Assembly (NCBI GenBank): GCA_029564595.1
Contig: JAKQPS010000103.1
Location: 1-12,259 of the forward strand
Direction: 5' to 3'
Origin: a bacterium
Lineage (GTDB): Bacteria > UBP15 > UBA6099
DNA length: 12,259 nucleotides
Under the pieces are notes generated by a model. It searched no databases. It saw only the letters and a list, made by a program, of their open reading frames with translations, and was not told where the DNA came from. Shown one piece after another: positions 1-5,501 of this stretch; position 1 is the first letter of the stretch; every line of letters starts with the position of its first letter. A program made the position numbers and the translations under genes.

Positions 1-75
1 CAGGTTGCCGGGCTTCATCTTCCATTCGTCGATGAAAGCATTGAGTTCGTTCGAGAACCCGCACGCTGTAGCCAT
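1..75 (-). CDS. NuoE/HndA-like 2Fe-2S subunit of an NAD(P)-linked hydrogenase or oxidoreductase (N-terminus only)
   Basis: The leftward frame opens with ATG at 75-73 and stays open to the window edge, giving 25 residues that begin MATACGFSNELNAFIDEW and continue KMKPGNL. The 'F-I-D-E-W-K-x-K-P-G-N-L' stretch resembles the N-terminus of NuoE/HndA-type thioredoxin-fold 2Fe-2S subunits of NADH dehydrogenases and electron-bifurcating [FeFe] hydrogenases, where it is normally followed by a helix running into 'HKVQ..yGYVP'. A G-rich element (GGGGG on the minus strand, 82-86) sits about six bases before the ATG and could serve as ribosome-binding site. The cysteine ligands lie outside the window, so the family call rests on one short motif. 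It could be another protein with a similar first helix. Confidence 0.5.
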   Translation of the reverse strand, partial: MATACGFSNELNAFIDEWKMKPGNL

Positions 76-95
76 GTAAAACCCCCAAAATGTAG

Positions 96-113
96 TCGAT
101 AAAATTATATCGA
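96..113. promoter_or_regulatory. Operator-like inverted repeat TCGATA-N6-TATCGA
   Basis: TCGATA (96-101) and TATCGA (108-113) are exact inverted repeats around a 6-base AT spacer. The site covers a minus-strand TATAAT (109-104), so a bound regulator would block the leftward hydrogenase-like promoter. Its centre is 24 bases from the centre of a second palindrome with the same TATCGA half-site. I do not recognise the cognate regulator. It is not a clear Rex or Fur consensus. Confidence 0.5.
104..109 (-). promoter_or_regulatory. Candidate -10 element TATAAT for the leftward NuoE-like gene
   Basis: The minus strand reads a perfect TATAAT at 109-104, about 30 bases upstream of the ATG at 75. No good -35 hexamer lies 16-18 bases further upstream, which is consistent with an activator-dependent or otherwise regulated promoter. 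The element lies inside the palindrome at 96-113. Confidence 0.4.
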
Positions 114-116
114 ATA

Positions 117-140
117 ATACCGATACTATTGTATCGATAT
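117..140. promoter_or_regulatory. Second operator-like palindrome, 10-base arms around TATT
   Basis: ATACCGATAC (117-126) pairs with GTATCGATAT (131-140) around TATT, with one mismatch in ten. The core CGATAC/GTATCG is perfect. It shares the TATCGA half-site with the palindrome at 96-113. Two related palindromes 24 bases apart in an intergenic region suggest a dimeric regulator binding twice. The arms could also form a hairpin in RNA, but no T-run follows directly and the base composition is low in GC, so a DNA-binding site is more likely. Confidence 0.5.
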
Positions 141-263
141 TTTTGGCTTTTATCAATGATCCCGCCTCGAATACGCATCGGTTTCATGCGGTTTCCGGAT
201 GTCGATTTTTCAAACAAAAGTACCGGATTTACGCATTGCGGTATGGTCGGTTCGGTTTTAGTC

Positions 264-269
264 TATAAA
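264..269 (+). promoter_or_regulatory. Weak candidate -10 (TATAAA) for the transporter operon
   Basis: TATAAA occurs at 264-269, which would start transcription near 276 and give a leader of about 105 bases before the ATG at 382. No TTGACA-like hexamer is found at the usual distance, so this is only a candidate. If it is right, the transcript begins just before the pairing segments at 300-355. Confidence 0.2.
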
Positions 270-299
270 AAGCAGCGGTATGCGGGAGCGTGTTCCGAC

Positions 300-345
300 C
301 GGCAGGCCGAAGGGCCTGTTGAACGGTTCGCGCTCGGGCCTGCCG
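300..345 (+). promoter_or_regulatory. Leader with mutually exclusive hairpins (possible attenuator or riboswitch expression platform)
   Basis: The segment CGGCAGGCC (300-308) can pair perfectly over nine bases with GGCCTGCCG (337-345). Its last six bases can instead form a local hairpin, CAGGCC (303-308) with GGCCTG (313-318) around GAAG. The long pairing would break the terminator-like hairpin at 325-355, while the local hairpin allows it. This is the architecture of an antiterminator/terminator switch in the 5' leader of the transporter genes. The two GGCCTG copies lie in a 24-base-spaced direct repeat of GGGCCTG (312-318 and 336-342). I recognise no known ligand-binding riboswitch fold. 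Confidence 0.4.
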
Positions 346-361
346 TTGCTGAACCTTTTTT
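325..361 (+). terminator. Terminator-like hairpin with U-run upstream of the transporter genes
   Basis: GGTTC (325-329) pairs with GAACC (351-355). The inner bases can add GCG (330-332) with TGC (347-349) and CGG (335-337) with CCG (343-345), leaving a five-base loop. Six T residues (356-361) follow the stem immediately. This is a standard intrinsic-terminator layout, but it lies only ten bases before the Shine-Dalgarno of the next gene with no rightward gene upstream, so it would act on the leader transcript itself. Confidence 0.45.
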
Positions 362-370
362 CTATCTCCA

Positions 371-376
371 AGGAGG
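371..376 (+). promoter_or_regulatory. Strong Shine-Dalgarno AGGAGG deciding the start at 382
   Basis: AGGAGG lies five bases before the ATG at 382. It selects that codon over an in-frame upstream ATG at 280, which has no comparable site and would place 34 arginine-rich residues before a good signal peptide. Confidence 0.8.
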
Positions 377-381
377 AATCA

Positions 382-1386
382 ATGAAAAAGCGTCTCGCAA
401 CTGTTGCTCTCGCGCTTCTCGCTGCGGCGAGCATGTTCGCGCAGGAATCCGTCTCCGCGTATACGACTCTCGAAGAGCCGCTCGCGAAATCCCTGTTCGA
501 CCTGTACAAGTCGAAAACGGGAACAACCGTCAACTTCATCCGTCTTTCAGGCGGCGAAGTAATTGCCCGCCTCGAGGCCGAAAAAGCCAACCCGCAGGCA
601 TCCATCTGGGTAGGCGGCGTAGGCCTGGACCACATTACCGCAAAAACCAAAGGCCTGACCGAGCCCTACAAATCCCGCCTTGTGAACAACACTCCCGCCC
701 AGTACCGCGATCCCGAAAACTACTGGATTGGCCTCTACGTCGGTCCGCTCACCTTCGTAACGAACACCGAGCGCGCGAAAGAGCTCGGCCTTCCCATTCC
801 CCAGTCCTGGGCCGACCTCCTGAAGCCCATCTATAAGCAACAGATTCGCGTCGCAAGTCCGCTGACCTCCGGAACTGCCTACAACCTGATCACCACGCAG
901 CGGTACCTTTTCAACGGCGACGAGGAAAAGGCTTTCGACTACCTGCGCAAGCTCGATGCGAACATCGACCAGTATACCAAGTCGGGTTCGGCGCCCGGAA
1001 AGAGCGTCGCGATCGGCGAGATTCCGATAGCGATCGGCTATGCCCACGACCAGGTCAAGCTCAAGGTCGACGGTAAAGCTCCCGTAGTCATCAGCGCTCC
1101 TGCCGAAGGCACCGGCTACGAACTTGCTTCCATGTCGCTGGTAAAGGGCGCCAAAGAAGCCGTAGCGGCCAAAAAACTGTACGACTGGATTCTCACAAAG
1201 GAAGCGCAGGATCTGATTGCAACCTGGTACGTAGTCCCCGTTTCCAAAATCGCGACGACTAACCCTAACGCCTTCTCGATCGACAAGATCAAGACGGTCA
1301 ACCAGGACCTCCGCTGGGACGGCGACAAGGCCAACTCTGACCGGCTCAAGGACCGCTGGAACAAAGAAATCGGATCAAAGAGGTAA
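382..1386 (+). CDS. Periplasmic solute-binding protein of a ferric/AfuA-type ABC transporter
   Basis: This 334-residue protein opens with a classical signal peptide (KKR, then a hydrophobic stretch, then ASMFA with likely cleavage after residue 20). The mature part follows the family-1 periplasmic binding-protein pattern of the FbpA/AfuA/phosphonate branch: 'YTTLEEPLAKSLFDLYKSKTG' at 27-47, 'RLSGGEVIARLEAEK' at 54-68, 'WVGGVGLDH' at 76-84 and 'SGSAPG' at 201-206. Where iron-binding FbpA proteins carry adjacent tyrosines, this one reads A-H222-D223-Q. As I recall, AfuA uses a His-Asp pair and a downstream Glu there to hold hexose phosphates. E242 and E247 are candidates for the Glu. The substrate is therefore open: sugar phosphate, phosphonate or ferric iron. 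It is the first gene of the transporter operon, three bases before the permease. Confidence 0.85.
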   Translation: MKKRLATVALALLAAASMFAQESVSAYTTLEEPLAKSLFDLYKSKTGTTVNFIRLSGGEVIARLEAEKANPQASIWVGGVGLDHITAKTKGLTEPYKSRLVNNTPAQYRDPENYWIGLYVGPLTFVTNTERAKELGLPIPQSWADLLKPIYKQQIRVASPLTSGTAYNLITTQRYLFNGDEEKAFDYLRKLDANIDQYTKSGSAPGKSVAIGEIPIAIGYAHDQVKLKVDGKAPVVISAPAEGTGYELASMSLVKGAKEAVAAKKLYDWILTKEAQDLIATWYVVPVSKIATTNPNAFSIDKIKTVNQDLRWDGDKANSDRLKDRWNKEIGSKR

Positions 1387-1389
1387 ATC

Positions 1390-3591
1390 ATGACGAACGC
1401 GCGGAAAAAACTGCTTGTTTTCGCCGCCGCGTTCACGGTTTTCGCCTGTGCGGATGCATGGATCTTCATGACCATCCGCAAGGCGTTTATCGGGATCGTG
1501 GACGGAATGCAGGCCAAACAGGCCGACCTGTTCGTCAGGGCGGCGCCCCGGGAAGCTTCGGATATATCCGGATGGCTTGAGTCCTCGAAGGATGCCATCG
1601 AAGGCGAACAATTCACGTTCATCGCCGTCGATCCGGACACCGGTTCATACATGCCGGTCGACCCGGATTCTTCGATCGCCGGCTTTTGGGCGGCGAACGC
1701 TTCCGATCCGGAATTCGCCAAAGGGCTCGACAGCGCCTACTATTTCGAGCCGTATACCACAGCAAAAACATTCAAACTTGAAGACATACAAACGAACGTA
1801 ACCTTCAAGCCTCTTTTGAACGCCGATGAAAGCGACATAATCGGCATCCTGATGATTACCCGCGCCTCAGGCGCCTGGAAGGATTTCGACCGCATTCTTC
1901 TCATTTTCGCTGTCGGCGTTCTTGCGCTCTTTTCCATCATCTATCTCGTCGTCGCATTCGCCCGCGACCGCATTTCCGCCTTCGCGATCATCGTGCTCGC
2001 TGTTATCGCCTTCCTCTTCATCGCGTACCCCCTGTTCGAGACCTTCCGCCTGACGGTCATGTCGCAGGGTCATTTCTCGCTTGATGTGTGGAAGCGCGTA
2101 CTCGGCGGCGACTACCTTCGCGCTTTCGGCGGCAGCATGCTGCTCGGCGTGCTCACGGCGACCGTTTCGACCCTGATCGGCTTCCTCTTCGCCTTTACGG
2201 TGAACCGCACGTCGATGAAAGGCAAAAAAATCGTCAACGCTCTCGCGACGCTGCCGGTTATCTCGCCTCCCTTTTCCCTCACCCTGTCCGTCATCCTGCT
2301 TGCGGGCAACAACGGACTTATCACCAGACAGCTTCTGGGCTTGACCGCCTTCAGCATATACGGATTGGACGGCCTCGTGATCGTCCAGACGATCGGCATG
2401 TTCCCGATCGCATATATGACCATGTCGGGAGTTCTTAAAGCGATCGACTCGACCCAGGAAGACGCGGCGCTCGACCTCTCTGCCGGACGCTTCAAGACGT
2501 TCACGACGATCACGCTTCCCCTTGCGATGCCCGGCATTCTGAGCGCCTGGCTTCTCGTCTTCACGAACAGCCTCGCGGACTTCGCGAATCCTCTATTGCT
2601 CGCAGGCGACTTCCGCGTGCTGTCTGTTGAAGCCTATATGGAAGTCACCGGCCGTAACGACCTCGGCGGCGGCGCGGCGCTGTCGGTCATGCTGCTGTTG
2701 CCGACGCTGACCGCCTTCCTCGCCCAGCGCTACTGGGTTTCGAAGAAAAGTTTCGTCACGGTGACCGGCAAGCCCTCGAGCCGCCTGACCGAACTTGCGT
2801 CTCCCGGCGTCCGCAAGGTTCTGACCTTTCTCGTTGTGCTGATACTTACGCTGATCGTCGCGCTCTATGCAACGATCGTCGCCGGCTGCTTTGTCCGGAA
2901 CTGGGGTATAGACTACAGCTTCACTCTCGAAAATATCTTCGAAGCGCTGTCCCGCGGCAAAAAGGCGATATTCGACACGGTAACGCTCGCGGCCCTCGCA
3001 ACGCCGGTTGCCGGAATCCTGTCGATGATCGGCGCCCTCATTCTGGTCCGCAAAACGTTCCTCGGCAAGAGGATTCTCGAAGCGACGCTGATGACGCCGT
3101 TCGCGATCCCCGGCACCCTGCTCGGCATTTCCTACATTCTCGCCTTCAACAAGGCGCCGCTCGTGCTCGTTGGCACCGCAGCGATTATCGTAATCAACTA
3201 CGTAATCCGCGAATTGCCGGTCGGGCTCGAGGGAGGCGTCGCAAACCTCCGTCAGGTCGATCCTTCTATCGAGGAGGCGGCACAGGACCTCGGCGCCGAT
3301 TCGGCTACGGTGTTCCGGACCATCGTTCTGCCGATCCTGCGTCCGTCGTTCATTTCGAGCATGTCGTACACCTTCGTCCGCTCGATGACGGCCGTTTCGG
3401 CGATCATCTTCCTGATCTCGGCCCGCTGGTACCACCTGACCGTGCAGATCTACAACTTTTCGGAGAATCTGCGGTTCGGGCTTGCGAGCGTGCTCGCTAC
3501 GGCCCTTATCGGAATCGTATTCGCCGCGTTCGGCGTGATGAACCTGCTGGTTCGCGACGACGGCACCATGGAGAAAAACATCGTATCCTGA
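1390..3591 (+). CDS. Fused double-domain ABC permease with an extra N-terminal periplasmic domain
   Basis: This 733-residue inner-membrane protein forms the translocation pore. A first membrane segment (about 8-29) is followed by some 135 mostly hydrophilic residues (30-167), then two further helices (168-216) and two binding-protein-dependent permease modules. Each module has the EAA loop that docks the ATPase: around 357-380 (EDAALDLSAG...ITLPLAMPG) and 628-651 (EEAAQDLGAD...IVLPILRP). Ordinary FbpB-type double permeases are near 500 residues. The excess is the N-terminal part and matches the larger AfuB type in my memory. The start is fixed by AAGAGG at 1378-1383, which lies inside the end of the preceding gene, so the two are probably translationally coupled. 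The extra domain could help dock the binding protein or sense solute. Confidence 0.88.
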   Translation: MTNARKKLLVFAAAFTVFACADAWIFMTIRKAFIGIVDGMQAKQADLFVRAAPREASDISGWLESSKDAIEGEQFTFIAVDPDTGSYMPVDPDSSIAGFWAANASDPEFAKGLDSAYYFEPYTTAKTFKLEDIQTNVTFKPLLNADESDIIGILMITRASGAWKDFDRILLIFAVGVLALFSIIYLVVAFARDRISAFAIIVLAVIAFLFIAYPLFETFRLTVMSQGHFSLDVWKRVLGGDYLRAFGGSMLLGVLTATVSTLIGFLFAFTVNRTSMKGKKIVNALATLPVISPPFSLTLSVILLAGNNGLITRQLLGLTAFSIYGLDGLVIVQTIGMFPIAYMTMSGVLKAIDSTQEDAALDLSAGRFKTFTTITLPLAMPGILSAWLLVFTNSLADFANPLLLAGDFRVLSVEAYMEVTGRNDLGGGAALSVMLLLPTLTAFLAQRYWVSKKSFVTVTGKPSSRLTELASPGVRKVLTFLVVLILTLIVALYATIVAGCFVRNWGIDYSFTLENIFEALSRGKKAIFDTVTLAALATPVAGILSMIGALILVRKTFLGKRILEATLMTPFAIPGTLLGISYILAFNKAPLVLVGTAAIIVINYVIRELPVGLEGGVANLRQVDPSIEEAAQDLGADSATVFRTIVLPILRPSFISSMSYTFVRSMTAVSAIIFLISARWYHLTVQIYNFSENLRFGLASVLATALIGIVFAAFGVMNLLVRDDGTMEKNIVS

Positions 3592-3592
3592 C

Positions 3593-3618
3593 CCGGCGAC
3601 GAATGCCGGCAGCTTTTT
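3593..3618 (+). other. Intercistronic hairpin with a short T-run between permease and ATPase
   Basis: CCGGC (3593-3597) pairs with GCCGG (3605-3609) around a seven-base loop, and five T residues follow at 3614-3618. The stem is short and the T-run starts four bases late, so at most this is a weak terminator or an RNA-processing or stability element inside the operon. The following gene has its own GAGGAG Shine-Dalgarno (3622-3627). Confidence 0.3.
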
Positions 3619-3636
3619 ATCGAGGAGAAACTGATT

Positions 3637-4743
3637 ATGGGAAACAGCGTTGCGGTCTCGTTGGACCATGTCGCGAAAATATACCCCAACATGAAGGGGA
3701 AAAAGGATGTCGTCGCGGTAGCGGACTCGACTTTCACGATCGAACCGGGCGAGCTTGTTACGCTGCTCGGGCCGTCTGGCTGCGGCAAAACGACGACGCT
3801 CCGCATGATTGCGGGCTTCGAGCTGCCGACTTCGGGCGCCATCAGGATCGGCGAGGCCGACGTGACGATGCTGCCCCCGAACAAGCGGAATACGGCTACC
3901 GTCTTTCAGAGCTACGGTCTGTTCCCGCACATGAACGTGGGCGATAACGTCGCCTACGGCCTGAAGCTGCGCAAGGTCTCTCCGGTCGAGATTGCGCGGC
4001 GGGTTGCCGACGCCCTGGCGATGGTCGGGCTTTCCGATCTTGCCGACCGCACGCCCGGAAGGCTTTCCGGCGGCCAGCAGCAGCGGGTCGCCCTCGCTCG
4101 CAGCCTTATAGTCGAGCCGGAAGTGCTCCTTCTTGACGAACCGCTTTCGAACCTCGACGCGCTCCTTCGCGAGCAGATGCGGGTCGAGATCAAGCGCATC
4201 CAGAAGAAGCTCGGCAATACGACCGTGTACGTGACCCATGACCGCGTCGAGGCGATGAGTCTTTCCGACAAGGTTATCGTGATGCGCAACGGCGAGATCA
4301 TGCAGATGGGCAAGCCGTCCGACATTTACGAAAATCCCCGCTCCAAATTCGTCGCAGGCTTTGTGGGTAAAGTCGCGTTTTTCCCCGCCGATGTCGAAAG
4401 CGTCGACGGCATGGAAGCGGTATGTTCTGTCGGTGGCAAAAAGGTAAAAGCGCGCCTTGGCGGCGAAAAGCCCGGCGACTCGGGCGTCCGCTCGGGTTCA
4501 AAGGCCTCTCTCATGGCCCGCCCCGAGTCGCTCCGGCTCGGAGAGCCGGGAGAAGGGCTTGTCGACGGAACTGTGACGACGAATATATACCTCGGCTCCA
4601 GCGTCGAAACCTGGATGTCGACTCCGTACGGCGAAATGCTTGCGCAGATCGACGATCCTGCGAACCGGGCCGTATGGCCCGAGGGATCGAAAGTGTCGAT
4701 TTCGGTGAAGGAAAGCCTGGTGCGGGTGCTGCCCGAAGAGTGA
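3637..4743 (+). CDS. ABC transporter ATP-binding protein (FbpC/AfuC/PotA type)
   Basis: This 368-residue ATPase would power the adjacent transporter from the cytoplasmic side. All core motifs are present: Walker A GPSGCGKT (45-52), Q-loop glutamine Q91 in VFQSYGLFPH, signature LSGGQQQR (143-150), Walker B LLLDEP with D167 and E168, D-loop SNLD (171-174) and switch histidine H201. The His is followed by D-R rather than the common D-Q, a small variant. Residues from about 240 on form the TOBE-type regulatory extension typical of importers of ferric ions, polyamines, sugars and phosphonates. The ATG at 3637 lies nine bases after GAGGAG. A 45-base gap separates it from the permease and a 40-base gap separates it from the MgtC-like gene. 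The ATPase does not itself define the substrate. Confidence 0.93.
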   Translation: MGNSVAVSLDHVAKIYPNMKGKKDVVAVADSTFTIEPGELVTLLGPSGCGKTTTLRMIAGFELPTSGAIRIGEADVTMLPPNKRNTATVFQSYGLFPHMNVGDNVAYGLKLRKVSPVEIARRVADALAMVGLSDLADRTPGRLSGGQQQRVALARSLIVEPEVLLLDEPLSNLDALLREQMRVEIKRIQKKLGNTTVYVTHDRVEAMSLSDKVIVMRNGEIMQMGKPSDIYENPRSKFVAGFVGKVAFFPADVESVDGMEAVCSVGGKKVKARLGGEKPGDSGVRSGSKASLMARPESLRLGEPGEGLVDGTVTTNIYLGSSVETWMSTPYGEMLAQIDDPANRAVWPEGSKVSISVKESLVRVLPEE

Positions 4744-4783
4744 CGCGGCAGCCGCACTGTCTGCATGATAGAAGGATTCAATT

Positions 4784-5482
4784 ATGGACATGTTTTTCGG
4801 TACGAACGCGATAACGGATTCGGTCGCCGTACTCAGACTCGGCGCTTCGCTCCTTGCCGGCAGCATCATCGGTTTCGAGCGTGCCCGGCGCAAGCAGAAC
4901 GCGGGCCTGCGCACCCACATCCTGATCTGTCTGGGTTCGACTCTGCTCATGCTGCTTTCGATTTGGCTTCCCGCCCAGTACTTGCAGGAACGGACCGGAG
5001 ATCCGGGGCGCATTGCGGCTCAGGTCGTCTCGGGCATAGGCTTTTTGGGCGCCGGTTCCATCATCAGGCTGGGCAACACGATCAAGGGGCTTACTACCGC
5101 CGCTTCCCTGTGGTTCGTCGCCGCCATCGGCCTCGCCATCGGCGCAGGCATGTACGTACCCGCTTCGCTCGCCCTTGTTCTTTCGCTCTTCGCTCTCGTC
5201 GTTCTGGAGCCGATCGAGCGCAAGCTTTTCCCGGCGGAACGCCTCAAGCATCTTGTCATAGCGTATTCGGGCAGTTCTGATTTTCCCGAGAAGGCGCGGC
5301 ACGTTATCGAGGATTTCGGCGTTCCCGTGCAATCCGTGGACGTCGAAAAAAACATGAAAAAGGGCGAGGCGGAAGTGCGATTTCTGGTCGGCATGCCGGT
5401 CGACCGCGATACCGGAGAATTGTACCGGCGGCTGAAAGACATCGGCGGCGTCGAGAAGGTGGAGCTCAAGGAAAAATTCTAG
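4784..5482 (+). CDS. MgtC/SapB family membrane protein
   Basis: This 232-residue protein has four to five membrane helices in its first 142 residues and a soluble C-terminal domain (about 150-232) whose alternating strand and helix pattern suits the ACT-like domain of MgtC proteins. Family marks include 'GSIIGFERARRKQNAGLRTH' (26-45), 'SGIGFLGAGSIIR' (83-95) and 'IKGLTTAASLW' (100-110). MgtC proteins promote survival at low magnesium and modulate F-ATPase and phosphate balance in some pathogens, but their molecular role in most bacteria is uncertain. The start at 4784 follows GAAGGA (4771-4776). Another ATG two codons later is possible. The gene lies 40 bases after the ATPase with no terminator seen, so co-transcription with the transporter is likely. 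Confidence 0.9.
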   Translation: MDMFFGTNAITDSVAVLRLGASLLAGSIIGFERARRKQNAGLRTHILICLGSTLLMLLSIWLPAQYLQERTGDPGRIAAQVVSGIGFLGAGSIIRLGNTIKGLTTAASLWFVAAIGLAIGAGMYVPASLALVLSLFALVVLEPIERKLFPAERLKHLVIAYSGSSDFPEKARHVIEDFGVPVQSVDVEKNMKKGEAEVRFLVGMPVDRDTGELYRRLKDIGGVEKVELKEKF

Positions 5483-5501
5483 CCAACGGAGGCGAAGCGG
5501 T

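Larger units (their letters stand above)
76..381. other. Divergent intergenic region with operator-like palindromes and a structured leader
   Basis: These 306 bases separate the leftward NuoE-like gene from the rightward transporter genes. I see no convincing gene in them. The left part (about 90-160) is clearly more AT-rich than the surrounding genes and holds two palindromes and a TATAAT on the minus strand. The right part (about 280-361) is GC-rich with several pairing segments and ends in a T-run just before the Shine-Dalgarno of the first transporter gene. The stretch 160-260 shows nothing I can assign. Confidence 0.7.

Noticed and set aside
96-140. Reading the TATCGA palindromes as a Fur box or a CRISPR-like repeat
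   Set aside because: They lack the GATAATGATWATCATTATC pattern beyond a few bases, and there are only two related units without spacers, so neither label is supported.
280-381. In-frame upstream start at 280 adding 34 residues to the binding protein
   Set aside because: The ATG at 280 has no good ribosome-binding site, and the extension would sit in front of a clear signal peptide. AGGAGG at 371-376 points to 382.
129-836. Open frame of 235 codons across the intergenic region into the binding-protein gene
   Set aside because: It has no ribosome-binding site, a basic low-complexity translation, and lies out of frame over the well-supported binding-protein gene.
2593-4239. Long open frame (548 codons) on the minus strand opposite the permease and ATPase
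   Set aside because: Its translation is arginine- and histidine-rich and low in complexity, with no recognisable motif. The plus-strand genes have full family motifs, so this is an antisense shadow of their codon bias.
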